Positions 6,696 through 16,170 of a DNA stretch of 64,000 nt are shown here, piece after piece. The notes under the pieces were generated by a model that was given only the letters and a program-made list of their open reading frames with translations, was not told the DNA's origin and made no database searches. This stretch comes from an uncultured Paracoccaceae bacterium (GTDB lineage: Bacteria > Pseudomonadota > Alphaproteobacteria > Rhodobacterales > Rhodobacteraceae). Both the position numbers and the translations under genes were made by a program. Numbering within the stretch: position 1 is the first letter of the stretch; each line of letters opens with the position of its first letter. The DNA is taken from assembly GCA_938002605.1 (NCBI GenBank), contig CALLAF010000033.1, positions 1 to 64,000 on the forward strand, given 5' to 3'.

Positions 6696-9362
6696 CTACT
6701 TAGGCAGGGTCACCCGAAATGCAGTGCCATATTTCCCAGGCAAATAGGCGATATCCCCCCCCAAGCGGCGCATAATTTCGCGACAAATCGCGAGCCCCAA
6801 CCCCGCCCCGCCGGCCTTTGATCCATCTGCGACACGCGAAAATTTTTCAAAGATAAGCTGTTGGTTTTCCGGTGCAATTCCGCTGCCATTGTCAACAAAA
6901 TCAATAAGATACACCCCATCGCGCACGAGCACAGATATCTTTAGCCGCTGCTTATGGGCATCGCAATATTTGCGCGCATTTGCGATCAGGTTAATGAAGA
7001 CTTGCACCAAACGGTCAAGATCCGTGGTGACTGCAATATGGGCCAGTTCCGGTGCGCAAGAAATCTCAAGCGTATCTTCTAGCCCACCTGCCGCGCCGAT
7101 CGCACGTTCGATAAGCACGCCAAGATTACCCGTATTCAAATGCAGCATGACCTGCCCGTTCTCAAGCACCGACAGGTCCAGCAGATCATCGAGCAACCCT
7201 GTCAAACGGATCGCCTCATCATGGATAATCCCAGAATATCGTTTCTGGTCGGATATCGGGATATCACCATCACGCAAGATATCTGAGAATGACCGGATCG
7301 ATGTCATTGGGGTGCGCAATTCATGGCTGATTTGGCTAAGAAACGCGTCCTTTTGGATAGACAGCGCCGTCAATTTATCGTTGGCATCGCGCAACGCGCG
7401 GGCGGTCCGTTCTTGTTCGGCGGATTTGGCTTCAAGTCGGTTGGAATATTCCAAAATCTGCGCGGCTTCGTCAGCGACAGCGATCAAGTCTTCGACAGAT
7501 ACGCCACTGCCACCGATAAGTTGGCCGACCATCGCATGGGCGGTTGCTGCGCCAACGCTACCTGCAAGCTCACGTTCGAGCAATTCAACGAAATTGGGGG
7601 TCACCTCTGGCAAAAAACCGTTTTTTCCTTGCCGCGCGGCTTCGCGCTCAAATATCGCCTGCGCTTGTTCACTGCCCATAATACGCTGCGCCATTATCAG
7701 CAGGTCTTCGGCACCAGCGGCAGCGGTCGTCCATGCGGGCGCGGCCGCTGAATGTTCAAAGACATTCACGAATTGCGCGCCCTGCAAACGCTCTAGCGGG
7801 GTTGGAAATGTCACAAGCGAAACAAGGATAAACATGCCCGTATTCAACAGCATCGACCAGAGCAAACCATGCACAAGAGGATCGAGCCCCACGATCCCAA
7901 ACATCGCCTGCGGGCGCAACCATGACAGCCCGTAAGGCCCCTGCTCCATCACCGTCTGACCGATGAATGAATCAACCCCGAAACTTGGTAGAAACAGCGT
8001 CCAGAGCCAAAAGAGTAGCCCCGTCAAAAGCCCCGCCGCGGCCCCTAGCCGACTGGCCCCACGCCAAAATACGCCTCCCAGCATGGCGGGCAGGATTTGC
8101 ACCGCCCCCGAAAAGGAAACCAAACCGATAGCGGCAAGCGCTGTGCCGCCTCCTGACACGCGGTAATAGACCAAGCCCAAGAACAGTACGCCCGCGATCG
8201 ACAGCCGCCGCGCGAGCAAAATCACATGGCGAATATCCCCCGACATCACCGCCTGTTGGTTCGGGCGCATCGAAAGCCAGATCGGCACAACGATGTGGTT
8301 AGATACCATAGTGGCGAGCGCAATTGTTGCGACCATCACCATCGATGTTGCCGAGGAAAACCCACCCAAAAACGAAAGCATTGCGAGGCCTTGCTTGCCT
8401 TCATACAGAGGCACCGTCAGCACAAAAAGATCGGGATTGCTTCCAGCGGGCAGAAGGTCCAATCCGACCACTGCGATTGGGACGACAAACAGGCTCATTA
8501 ACAGCAGGTAGGTCGGAAAGGCCCAGCTTGCGATGGCAAGATGACGTTCGTCGGCGTTTTCAACGACCAAGACTTGGAACATGCGCGGCAAACACAATAG
8601 TGCTGCGCCTGACAAGAACAACAGGCTGACCCAACGCCCCCCGTTCTGATCCCAGAGCACAACATCAGAGTGATCGATCCGTGTCATCATTTCAGCCGGG
8701 CCGCCCGCGACCCCCCAAACAACAAAGACCCCAACCGCCAAAAGCGCGATGAGTTTCACCACGGCCTCGACCGCGATTGCCATGACAATCCCGTGGTGGC
8801 GTTCGTTCGCATCAAGGTTACGCGTGCCGAAGATCACCGTGAATATAAACAGGCCCACGGCCACCCACATCGCTGTCGCATTTAGATCAGCATCTTGCCA
8901 AAGCTGCCCGCCTGTCTGGGCAAAAACGGCGAATGCAAGGGTCACCGATTGCAACTGAAGTGCAATGTAAGGCGTTGCTGCAACAACAGAAATGACAGTA
9001 ACAATTACTCCAAGACTGGTAGATTTGCCAAAGCGCGACGACACAAGGTCCGCAATTGACGTGATCCGCTGCGCGCGCCCGATACGCACGAGCTTGCGTA
9101 ATATCCACCACCAGCCAATCATCATCAGCGTGGGCCCAAGATAGATCGTTACGAATTCCAATCCAGACCGTGCCGCATAGCCGACCGCACCATAAAAGGT
9201 CCACGCCGTACAATAAACGCTGAGCGAAAGCGTGTAGATCAACGGCGAATGGAGCCAAGTTGCGTTGCCCCGCGTCGCCCGCCGTTCGGCCAGGAAGGCA
9301 ACCACAAACAACATTGCCACGTAGCACAGTGAAATTGCGATGACGCTGTTAAACCCTAACAT
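6696..9362 (-). CDS. Sodium:solute symporter-fused sensor histidine kinase (CrbS/CbrA-like)
   Basis: This 888-residue protein joins an N-terminal SLC5-type symporter domain (about residues 1-520, 12-13 hydrophobic helices) to a linker and a complete kinase core. The phosphoacceptor is His680 in ISHELRTP, an N box lies at NLIANARKY, and the ATP lid has DNGSGI (about 824) and GGAGLGLAI (about 851). No receiver domain is fused. CrbS (acetate response) and CbrA (histidine and carbon/nitrogen balance) share this plan. It is the last gene of a unit with a small membrane protein and a CheY-like receiver. Acetate or another short-chain acid as signal is inferred from the neighbouring ScfR-type gene. 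Confidence 0.92.
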   Translation of the reverse strand: MLGFNSVIAISLCYVAMLFVVAFLAERRATRGNATWLHSPLIYTLSLSVYCTAWTFYGAVGYAARSGLEFVTIYLGPTLMMIGWWWILRKLVRIGRAQRITSIADLVSSRFGKSTSLGVIVTVISVVAATPYIALQLQSVTLAFAVFAQTGGQLWQDADLNATAMWVAVGLFIFTVIFGTRNLDANERHHGIVMAIAVEAVVKLIALLAVGVFVVWGVAGGPAEMMTRIDHSDVVLWDQNGGRWVSLLFLSGAALLCLPRMFQVLVVENADERHLAIASWAFPTYLLLMSLFVVPIAVVGLDLLPAGSNPDLFVLTVPLYEGKQGLAMLSFLGGFSSATSMVMVATIALATMVSNHIVVPIWLSMRPNQQAVMSGDIRHVILLARRLSIAGVLFLGLVYYRVSGGGTALAAIGLVSFSGAVQILPAMLGGVFWRGASRLGAAAGLLTGLLFWLWTLFLPSFGVDSFIGQTVMEQGPYGLSWLRPQAMFGIVGLDPLVHGLLWSMLLNTGMFILVSLVTFPTPLERLQGAQFVNVFEHSAAAPAWTTAAAGAEDLLIMAQRIMGSEQAQAIFEREAARQGKNGFLPEVTPNFVELLERELAGSVGAATAHAMVGQLIGGSGVSVEDLIAVADEAAQILEYSNRLEAKSAEQERTARALRDANDKLTALSIQKDAFLSQISHELRTPMTSIRSFSDILRDGDIPISDQKRYSGIIHDEAIRLTGLLDDLLDLSVLENGQVMLHLNTGNLGVLIERAIGAAGGLEDTLEISCAPELAHIAVTTDLDRLVQVFINLIANARKYCDAHKQRLKISVLVRDGVYLIDFVDNGSGIAPENQQLIFEKFSRVADGSKAGGAGLGLAICREIMRRLGGDIAYLPGKYGTAFRVTLPK

Positions 9363-9370
9363 CAGCGCGC

Positions 9371-9640
9371 TCAGGGTTTCGGGGCGGTATCAGGCGCATC
9401 GTCAACGCGCAACCCGCGTGCCATGATCGCGGTCACTGCAATCAGTAGGCCCCAAACCCCAAAAACATAGATCAGCGCGCGCGCGTCAAGCGTATGATCA
9501 GCTGCGTCAGGCCTCCATAACAAGGGAATGACCAACAAAATACAGCCAAATATCGGCCAAAACCGCAGCGCATCGCGCAATCTTCGTTGACGGTAGCCCG
9601 CTTGTTCAAGAAATATCTTGGACTTGAGGCCGTTGTTCAT
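9371..9640 (-). CDS. Small two-helix membrane protein of the kinase operon
   Basis: The 89-residue product has a basic N-terminus, hydrophobic helices at about residues 28-43 and 56-74, and a short hydrophilic tail. I recognise no domain. Its start overlaps the end of the upstream receiver gene by four bases (ATGA) and its stop lies eight bases before the kinase start, so it is translated with both. Small membrane partners of this kind can be accessory subunits of symporter-like proteins, as YjcH is for ActP; that function is a guess from position and topology. Confidence 0.8.
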   Translation of the reverse strand: MNNGLKSKIFLEQAGYRQRRLRDALRFWPIFGCILLVIPLLWRPDAADHTLDARALIYVFGVWGLLIAVTAIMARGLRVDDAPDTAPKP

Positions 9641-10005
9641 GCGTCAATCAAACTGCGCACATGGTCGCGCACATCTGCGTTTGAAAACGGTTTGGTCATG
9701 AAATGATTGGCGCCAAGGCGCATTGCCAAATCGCGATCCTTTTCTTGGCCACGTGCCGTCAACATCATGACAGGAATGTCTTTTGTGGTTTCGGTCTCGC
9801 GCAGCTCACGCAAAATATCAAATCCGCTGCGTCCCGGCAGCATCACATCAAGAATGATCATATCGGGCGGAAACCCAATGACCTTTTGCATCGCGGTTTC
9901 CCCATCTTCATGGGTGTGTACTGTCCAGCCGTCGCGGGACAAAATAAAACTGATCGCCTCAAGAATATTCGGCTCATCCTCGATCAGAAGGACACGTTTG
10001 CCCAT
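9637..10005 (-). CDS. Single-domain response regulator (CheY-like receiver)
   Basis: The 122-residue protein is only a receiver domain: acidic pocket at Glu9-Asp10-Glu11, phosphoacceptor Asp53 in MIILDVMLPGRSG, Thr83 in MLTARG and Lys105 in FMTKPFS. There is no output domain, so it must act through protein contacts or phosphotransfer. It heads the operon with the small membrane protein and the symporter-fused kinase, which makes the kinase its natural partner. In CrbS/CrbR the regulator has a LuxR-type DNA-binding domain, so this system differs. A promoter in the 82 bases between it and the ScfR-type gene is expected but not obvious. Confidence 0.93.
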   Translation of the reverse strand: MGKRVLLIEDEPNILEAISFILSRDGWTVHTHEDGETAMQKVIGFPPDMIILDVMLPGRSGFDILRELRETETTKDIPVMMLTARGQEKDRDLAMRLGANHFMTKPFSNADVRDHVRSLIDA

Positions 10006-10086
10006 CTCATCAACTCCCCAATTGTCTTACTCCCCCCGAAAAGGCAGCCTCCCTGGCGCAGAGTATCAGGGGAATGCGGGGGGAAG

Positions 10087-11391
10087 TCAAAGCCCCGCTG
10101 CCCCATTGATACCAATTATCGCAGGCTCACGGCGGCTCGGACAATCAGGACGTGGGCAAATGCGACAAGAACCACCAACTGCGATTGGATCGGACTTGCT
10201 TTCGGGTGGGTCGGCGACGACCAGCATCGTGCTTTGCAAGACGGGAGTGACATCAAATTGCTGCGCGCCTTGGGGCATGGCAATCGCATAGCACATAAAC
10301 CGCGTTTTCGCGGCATCAGGAAGCGATACCTCGGCCCGCACAGGCTGCGTTGGGCGGCTTAGCGCGCCGAAAATCGGCCACAGCGGGCAAGCCCCATTGC
10401 GGCGTGAATAGTTAAACCCCGGCACCGGCTTGAGAAAGGTCAGCGCGCCAGACACATCCGCAATCGCAAGCCCCATCGCTGGGTGCCCAACATCGGCAGG
10501 TAAGGACGACAACCTACGCAAAACTATAGAAAATTCGACACCGAACTTTCGGGCCAACTGCGCCGGATCGTAATCAAGTGCGCGGCAAGCATCCGTAAAA
10601 ACGGTCAGGGGCAAAGCCCGCGCATCCGCCATATATTGCGCCGCGTAATCGACAAAAATCTGCCCTGCCGCGCCAACCAACCCCATGGTACGGGCGACCT
10701 CTGTTGCCTCAGCCGTCCCAGTCTCAAGAACCGCGAGATGATACCCCGTCCGCGCTAAAGCACTTTCGACCTGTTCAAAAGGCGATTGCGCGACATCATG
10801 CTCTGTCTTCGGGGTTTCCAGATAGGCCACCAAAGCTTCGCTGCTGGCCGCCAAACGCAAACTATCCTTATGGATGTTTTCGTGAAAACGACGTTGCCAA
10901 TCGGCATCGAGTTCCTCTTGGGTTACCAAAATAGATGCCGACGACCGGATAGAGGTGACTGCTGAGATCACTTCGTGCAGTGAATCAGCAAGCTGTGGGT
11001 CGTGCGCGATGCGATCCGTAAGCGCGGCGATATGTTCGTCAAGTGCCGAGATCCGGCGGGCTTGCGCAGCTATCAGGGCGCTCCACCCGGGAAAACGGGC
11101 CGCAAATTCATCAGTGCGCGCGATCTCTGCCTCGGTATCAAATGAGGCGGCTGCACTGCGCATCTGGTCCAGTAAGTTCCGATCAGCCCCATCAGTTAAC
11201 AATGATGCCTCGACGCCCAAAAGCCGGGCGATATCCGCTAACAGCTTACCGCCGATTCTGCGGCGATTGTGCTCAATAAGGTTCAAATACGACGGAGAAA
11301 TACCAACTGCCTCGGCGACGGCGGCCTGACGCAAGCCTTGCTCAAGCCGCTTTTCGCGAATGCGGGCTCCGGTCAGACGTTGGGTGGGCAT
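10087..11391 (-). CDS. Short-chain fatty acyl regulator of ScfR/RamB type
   Basis: The 434-residue protein starts with an XRE helix-turn-helix (about residues 6-65, KRLEQGLRQAAVAEAVGISP) and continues into a long ScfR-type effector and C-terminal region ending with a cysteine cluster CRICPRPDC (Cys409, 412, 417). Family members such as RamB, MccR and PccR control acetate, propionate and glyoxylate pathways in response to acyl-CoA. It is read in the same direction as the adjacent kinase operon and lies 81 bases upstream of it. A possible palindrome occurs in its upstream region (11465-11482). Family assignment is firm; the regulated genes are inferred. Confidence 0.88.
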   Translation of the reverse strand: MPTQRLTGARIREKRLEQGLRQAAVAEAVGISPSYLNLIEHNRRRIGGKLLADIARLLGVEASLLTDGADRNLLDQMRSAAASFDTEAEIARTDEFAARFPGWSALIAAQARRISALDEHIAALTDRIAHDPQLADSLHEVISAVTSIRSSASILVTQEELDADWQRRFHENIHKDSLRLAASSEALVAYLETPKTEHDVAQSPFEQVESALARTGYHLAVLETGTAEATEVARTMGLVGAAGQIFVDYAAQYMADARALPLTVFTDACRALDYDPAQLARKFGVEFSIVLRRLSSLPADVGHPAMGLAIADVSGALTFLKPVPGFNYSRRNGACPLWPIFGALSRPTQPVRAEVSLPDAAKTRFMCYAIAMPQGAQQFDVTPVLQSTMLVVADPPESKSDPIAVGGSCRICPRPDCPSRREPAIIGINGAAGL

Positions 11392-11464
11392 GGCGAATTA
11401 CCTTAATGCTTTCAAGTGCTTTCTGCACCTGCGGGATAACGGGTTTACACTCTTGCGAAAATAC

Positions 11465-11482
11465 TTGTACAGAATTTTACAA
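11465..11482. promoter_or_regulatory. Candidate palindromic site upstream of the ScfR-type gene
   Basis: TTGTA (11465-11469) and TACAA (11478-11482) form an inverted repeat eight bases apart in an AT-rich stretch; CTTGC and GCAAG flank it further out (11452-11456 and 11488-11492). It lies in the 220-base region between the divergent regulator and ABC-transporter genes and could serve either. A second inverted repeat, GTACG and CGTAC, is at 11544-11557. No factor can be named with confidence. Confidence 0.3.
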
Positions 11483-11611
11483 ATTAGGCAAGTTACCCCA
11501 ATGGTTTGTTGATTGAACACCCCCCACCCCCAACAATGGGAGGGTACGTACACGTACAAGCTGTAGGGCCCCTTTGGGATCAGACAGCGCAAACCTTTAG
11601 GGAGGAAACTA

Positions 11612-12958
11612 ATGACAAAATCGAATTTCTCACGTCGCGGCGTGCTGAAAACCGGTGCAATTGCCGGTGCTGGTCTTGCGCTTCCGACGTATCTACGCGC
11701 GGATTCACATGCTGGTTTTACAAACGCGCCAGGCGATAGCGAAGTCGTCCTTGGCTTCAACGTGCCACAAACAGGCCCATACGCGGACGAGGGCGCAGAC
11801 GAACTGCGTGCGTATGAGCTTGCTGTTGAGCACCTGAACGGCGGCGGTGACGGCGGAATGCTGAGCACCTTCTCTTCACAAGTTCTGGACGGCACAGGCA
11901 TCTTGGGCCGCGAAGTGAAGTACGTCACTGGTGACACACAGACAAAGTCTGACGCTGCGCGTGCATCTGCCCGTTCGATGATCGAAAAAGACGGCGCCAT
12001 CATGATTACTGGTGGGTCTTCTTCAGGTGTGGCTGTTGCTGTTCAAGCACTATGCCAAGAAGCTGGTGTGATCTTCATGGCGGGTCTGACCCACTCGAAC
12101 GACACAACTGGTAAAGATAAGCGGGCCAACGGTTTCCGTCACTTCTTTAACTCTTATATGACGGGTGCGGCACTTGCGCCTGTTTTGGCTGCGAACTACG
12201 GCAATGACCGTAAAGCATACCACCTGACAGCTGACTATAACTGGGGCTACACCACTGAAGAAGCGATCCGCTCTTCAACGGAAGCAATCGGTTGGGAAAC
12301 TGTGAACGCTGTGAAAACACCGCTGACGCAGACTGACTTCTCCTCTTATATCGCGCCAGTTCTGAACTCTGGTGCCGACGTTCTGGTTCTGAACCACTAC
12401 GGCGGAAACATGGTGAACTCTTTGACCAACGCTGTTCAGTTTGGCCTGCGTGAAGCACAAGCCAACGGCCAGAACTTTGAAATCGTTGTTCCACTGTACT
12501 CTCGCCTTATGGCGCGTGGTGCGGGTGCTAACGTGAAAGGCATCTTCGGTTCAACAAACTGGCACTGGTCGCTGCAAGACGAAGGCTCTAAAGCATTCGT
12601 TCAGTCATTCGGCACAAAATACGGCTTCCCACCATCGCAGGCTGCACACACAACTTACGTGCAAACGCTGCTTTATGCGGATGCGGTTACACGGGCTGGC
12701 TCGTTCAACCCATGTGCGGTTGCAGAAGCTCTTGAAGACTATGAATTCGATGGTTTGGGCAACGGTAAGACACTTTATCGTGGCGACGATCACCAGTGCT
12801 TCAAAGACGTGCTGGTCGTGAAGGGTAAAGAAAACCCAGAAAACGAATTCGATTTGCTCGAGATCGTTGAAGTCACCCCTGCGGATCAGGTCACATATGA
12901 CCCGAACCACCCGCAGTTCCAAGGCGGCGCATTGGGTACATGTAACCCAGGCGCATAA
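11612..12958 (+). CDS. Branched-chain amino acid type ABC transporter, substrate-binding protein
   Basis: The 448-residue precursor begins with a twin-arginine signal (SRRGVLKTG, residues 7-15, then a hydrophobic run ending near ADSHA), so it is exported folded. The mature part is a type I periplasmic binding protein of the HAAT group, with the family-like NVPQTGPYADEGADELRAYE near the N-terminus. An excellent GGAGGAAACT site precedes the ATG. Codon use is richer in T-ending codons than in the neighbours, as in strongly expressed binding proteins. It heads an operon with two permeases and two ATPases. The ligand could be an amino acid, amide or urea-like compound; sequence alone does not decide. 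Confidence 0.93.
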   Translation: MTKSNFSRRGVLKTGAIAGAGLALPTYLRADSHAGFTNAPGDSEVVLGFNVPQTGPYADEGADELRAYELAVEHLNGGGDGGMLSTFSSQVLDGTGILGREVKYVTGDTQTKSDAARASARSMIEKDGAIMITGGSSSGVAVAVQALCQEAGVIFMAGLTHSNDTTGKDKRANGFRHFFNSYMTGAALAPVLAANYGNDRKAYHLTADYNWGYTTEEAIRSSTEAIGWETVNAVKTPLTQTDFSSYIAPVLNSGADVLVLNHYGGNMVNSLTNAVQFGLREAQANGQNFEIVVPLYSRLMARGAGANVKGIFGSTNWHWSLQDEGSKAFVQSFGTKYGFPPSQAAHTTYVQTLLYADAVTRAGSFNPCAVAEALEDYEFDGLGNGKTLYRGDDHQCFKDVLVVKGKENPENEFDLLEIVEVTPADQVTYDPNHPQFQGGALGTCNPGA

Positions 12959-12975
12959 ACCACCAAAAAATTTCA

Positions 12976-12998
12976 GGTCACCACATCACGTGGTGGCC
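12976..12998 (+). terminator. Intercistronic stem-loop after the binding-protein gene
   Basis: GGTCACCAC and GTGGTGGCC form a nine-base stem (one G-T pair) around a five-base loop, 18 bases past the stop. No T-run follows. Such hairpins protect the upstream message and give the binding protein more copies than the permeases; a partial terminator is also possible. Confidence 0.55.
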
Positions 12999-13085
12999 TG
13001 TCACATCGACAGTAAACTGCGCCCTTCAGGGCTGCGGTATGTCTTTTGGTATCCCGCCAACACTTAACCGATCAGAGGTCACCTC

Positions 13086-14117
13086 ATGGACCAGTTCATA
13101 CTGCAAATCCTTAACGGGCTCGATAAAGGGTCAGCTTACGCGCTTATTGCGCTGGGGCTTACGCTTATTTTTGGGACGCTTGGCGTTGTAAACTTTGCGC
13201 ATGGCGCGCTCTTCATGCTCGGCTCATTTTGCGCCGTAACTCTTAGCAAACTCTTAAGCCTCAGCCACAAAGTTGTGGATGAGACGCGAACCGACTTCTT
13301 GGGGAACCCCCTGCAAGTCGACGTTCCCTACGTCCATGATTGGTTCGGTGTCGCCACAGGCGATGCGATCATTGACTGGGCGGTGCCGCTGTCGCTTCTC
13401 TTTGCGACACCTGTGATGATCGGTATCGGTTTTATCATGGAACGCGGGCTGATTAAGCACTTCTATAAGCGTCCACATGCGGACCAGATCCTTGTGACCT
13501 TTGGCCTTGCCATCGTGATCCAAGAGGTCGTCAAATATTACTACGGTGCGAACCCAATCCCAACCCCTGCCCCAAGCGCATTCAAAGGTAGCTTTGATTT
13601 TGGGGTACTTATCGGGTTTGACGTAAACGCGATCATCTATCCTTACTGGCGTCTCGTTTACTTCTTCTTCTCACTTGTGATCATCGGCGCCGTCTTTGCC
13701 TTCTTGCGGTTCACCACCTTCGGGATGGTTGTCCGGGCCGGCATGGCTGACCGTGAAACAGTTGGGCTGTTGGGCATCGACATCGATAAGCGGTTTACCA
13801 TCATGTTTGGTATTGCGGCAGCCGTCGCAGGCCTCGCTGGGGTCATGTACGTGCCGATTAACCCACCAAACTACCACATGGGCATGGACTTCCTCGTGCT
13901 GAGCTTTGTGGTTGTTGTTGTGGGCGGTATGGGGTCGCTCCCCGGTGCGGTCGCGGCTGGATTCCTTTTGGGTATTCTCGAAAGCTTCGCTTCAACTGCT
14001 TGGGCGGTCAGCAACCTGCCAGGAATCAACCAGGTTATCATCTACCTGGTCGCAATCATCATTCTATTAACACGTCCGCGTGGCCTGATGGGTCGCAAAG
14101 GCGTGATGGAGGAATAA
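13086..14117 (+). CDS. Branched-chain amino acid type ABC permease, LivH family
   Basis: The 343-residue membrane protein begins [20 protein letters not shown], the classic LivH start, and shows eight or more hydrophobic helices. An internal hydrophilic stretch (about residues 55-95, ending near the VPYVHDWFG region) is longer than in enteric LivH. The EAA-like ATPase contact lies near the [17 protein letters not shown] segment. It follows the binding protein by 127 bases that contain a stem-loop, and its stop is four bases before the second permease. It forms the transmembrane pore with the next gene product. Confidence 0.93.
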   Translation: MDQFILQILNGLDKGSAYALIALGLTLIFGTLGVVNFAHGALFMLGSFCAVTLSKLLSLSHKVVDETRTDFLGNPLQVDVPYVHDWFGVATGDAIIDWAVPLSLLFATPVMIGIGFIMERGLIKHFYKRPHADQILVTFGLAIVIQEVVKYYYGANPIPTPAPSAFKGSFDFGVLIGFDVNAIIYPYWRLVYFFFSLVIIGAVFAFLRFTTFGMVVRAGMADRETVGLLGIDIDKRFTIMFGIAAAVAGLAGVMYVPINPPNYHMGMDFLVLSFVVVVVGGMGSLPGAVAAGFLLGILESFASTAWAVSNLPGINQVIIYLVAIIILLTRPRGLMGRKGVMEE

Positions 14118-14121
14118 GCCA

Positions 14122-15321
14122 ATGCTTGGTCTCGAAAAGAAAGACTTTCGGCTGCTTCTTATTGTCATTGGCCTGACACTATTTGCACCCATCATCCTGA
14201 ACCCGTTCCCTGCGGGGTCAGAGATGGCCCAGTTTAACGCGGGCTATCCTGATCTGATGCAACGCTTTGTGATCTTTGGTATCTTTGCGATCGGGTTTAA
14301 TATCCTGTTCGGCCTGACCGGATACCTTTCATTTGGGCACGCTGCTTTCTTGGGTGTGGGTTCATATTCAGCGGTCTGGATGTTTAAGCTGCTCAGCATG
14401 AACGTGTTGCCCGCGATCATCCTTAGCGTCATCATCGCGGGTCTGTTTTCATTCGTCATCGGATATATCTCGCTACGTCGCTCTGGGATCTACTTCTCGA
14501 TCCTGACGTTGGCCTTTGCACAGATGTCGTTTGCGCTGGCCTATTCGGTACTGACGCCAATCACCGGTGGTGAAACGGGGCTTCAACTGGCGCTTGATGA
14601 TCCACGGATTTTGGGTGCGGCACAAACAGCCAGCGGGAACATCCCGGTCCCTGCCTTGTTCGGGCTTGAAATGCGCGCTTCCTACGAGATGACGGTCGGT
14701 GCTTGGGCATTCACGTTCAACGTTGGCTACTATTTGGCTGCATTGATCATGGTTTTGTCCTTTTACATGGCGATCCGGATCTTCCGGTCACCGTTTGGGC
14801 TAATGCTGCGCGCGATTAAGTCAAACCAAACCCGGATGAGCTATACCGGCCTGAACTCACGGCCCTATACGCTTGCAGCGTTTGTTATCTCGGGCATGTA
14901 TGCTGGGCTTGCGGGTGGTCTGATGGCCTCTATGGATCCGCTGGCTGGTGCTGAACGGATGCAATGGACCGCGTCTGGTGAGGTTGTTTTGATGACAATC
15001 CTTGGCGGTGCGGGCACGTTGATTGGGCCAGTTCTTGGCGCAGGGATGATCAAATACTTTGAAAACATCTTCTCAAAGATCAACAGCCAAGTTCTGCACG
15101 AATGGTTCGGCTTCTTGCCAGATGGGCTCGAAAACTTTGTGGTCACCATCATTTACCCATTCGTGGGCAAAGGCTGGCACCTGACCCTTGGGATCGTGTT
15201 CATGCTTGTTGTGATCTTCCTGCCTGGTGGGCTTGTCCAAGGTGGACAGAAAATTGCCGCTGCCTTGCGCCGTAAGAAAACCGATGACGCCAATCCCGGC
15301 GCCACCAAACCTGCCGAATAA
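14122..15321 (+). CDS. Branched-chain amino acid type ABC permease, LivM family
   Basis: The 399-residue membrane protein has the LivM signatures [17 protein letters not shown] near residue 60 and [16 protein letters not shown] (ATPase contact) near residue 235, followed by [13 protein letters not shown]. About ten hydrophobic helices are visible. It pairs with the preceding LivH-type subunit. The C-terminal 20 residues are basic and then acidic, outside the membrane core. Twelve bases separate it from the first ATPase gene, which has a GGAGAAA ribosome site. Confidence 0.93.
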   Translation: MLGLEKKDFRLLLIVIGLTLFAPIILNPFPAGSEMAQFNAGYPDLMQRFVIFGIFAIGFNILFGLTGYLSFGHAAFLGVGSYSAVWMFKLLSMNVLPAIILSVIIAGLFSFVIGYISLRRSGIYFSILTLAFAQMSFALAYSVLTPITGGETGLQLALDDPRILGAAQTASGNIPVPALFGLEMRASYEMTVGAWAFTFNVGYYLAALIMVLSFYMAIRIFRSPFGLMLRAIKSNQTRMSYTGLNSRPYTLAAFVISGMYAGLAGGLMASMDPLAGAERMQWTASGEVVLMTILGGAGTLIGPVLGAGMIKYFENIFSKINSQVLHEWFGFLPDGLENFVVTIIYPFVGKGWHLTLGIVFMLVVIFLPGGLVQGGQKIAAALRRKKTDDANPGATKPAE

Positions 15322-15333
15322 GGAGAAACGGAT

Positions 15334-16092
15334 ATGGGAATCCTTGAAGTCAAAGGCATCAACAAACGGTTTGGTGGCCTGCAAGCGCTGGGTGACGTGA
15401 ACCTAAGCGTTGAAGAAAACACGGTGCACGCGATCATCGGGCCAAACGGGGCGGGCAAGTCAACCTTGCTGAACGTGTTGGTTGGTAAATTGATCCCCGA
15501 CAGTGGGTCAGTGATGTTCGACGGGCAGTCAGTCTTGGGGCGCAAGCCACACGAGATTAACCAAATGGGGATCAGCCGGGTGTTCCAAACACCCGAAATC
15601 TTCACCGATTTGACCGTATTTGAAAACGTGATGATCCCGTGTTTTGCCAAACGTGATGGCGCATTCCGGATGCACGCGGTTGAAAGCATTTTTGCGGAAA
15701 AAGGTATTCGTGCCCAAGCCGAAGAAATGTTGGCAGATGTGAACATGTTAGAAAAACGCGACATGGTCACATCCAGCTTGTCACGTGGTGATAAACGGCG
15801 TCTAGAAATGGCAATGTGTCTGGTTCAAGACCCCAAACTGTTGCTTCTTGATGAACCAACAGCGGGGATGGCGCGGGCCGATACGGAAAACACGATCGCT
15901 TTGCTCAAAGAAATCCGGGCGAAACGTGGGATCACCATGGCCATTATTGAACACGATATGAACGTTGTGTTCTCTTTGGCCGAACGGATCACTGTTTTGG
16001 CGCAGGGCACCCCCCTTGTCGAAGACACGCCCGAAAACATCAAAGGCCACCCAAAAGTGCGCGAAGCCTATCTTGGCGAAGCGCAGGTCTAA
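15334..16092 (+). CDS. ABC transporter ATPase, LivG family
   Basis: The 252-residue cytoplasmic ATPase has the Walker A motif GPNGAGKST near residue 38, a signature-like SSLSRGDKRRLEMAMCL (the usual LSGGQ is LSRGD here) and the Walker B LLLLDEPTAGMA. The length and the HPKVREAYLGE ending match LivG. It powers the LivH/LivM pore together with the second ATPase. The LSRGD variant of the signature motif is seen in some HAAT and urea-type ATPases (UrtD-like), which weakly hints at a non-leucine substrate. Confidence 0.93.
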   Translation: MGILEVKGINKRFGGLQALGDVNLSVEENTVHAIIGPNGAGKSTLLNVLVGKLIPDSGSVMFDGQSVLGRKPHEINQMGISRVFQTPEIFTDLTVFENVMIPCFAKRDGAFRMHAVESIFAEKGIRAQAEEMLADVNMLEKRDMVTSSLSRGDKRRLEMAMCLVQDPKLLLLDEPTAGMARADTENTIALLKEIRAKRGITMAIIEHDMNVVFSLAERITVLAQGTPLVEDTPENIKGHPKVREAYLGEAQV

Positions 16093-16105
16093 TCCTTCAT
16101 CCAGC

Positions 16106-16132
16106 GGCCAATTTCGTTCACCGGAATTGGCC
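16106..16132 (+). other. Intercistronic stem-loop between the two ATPase genes
   Basis: GGCCAATT and AATTGGCC form a perfect eight-base stem with an 11-base loop. It lies in the 78-base space between the livG-type and livF-type genes. No T-run follows, so message processing or stability is more likely than termination. Confidence 0.5.
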
Positions 16133-16170
16133 ACAGGCTTTCACGAAAGCTTGGCACCCCGGAGAATACC

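Noticed and set aside
6889-7935. 348-codon plus-strand frame opposite the histidine kinase
   Set aside because: It is the shadow of the kinase coding sequence, with Ser- and Arg-rich low-complexity translation.
11398-12003. 201-codon minus-strand frame over the binding-protein start
   Set aside because: It is antisense to a well-supported gene and its composition follows that gene's codon pattern.
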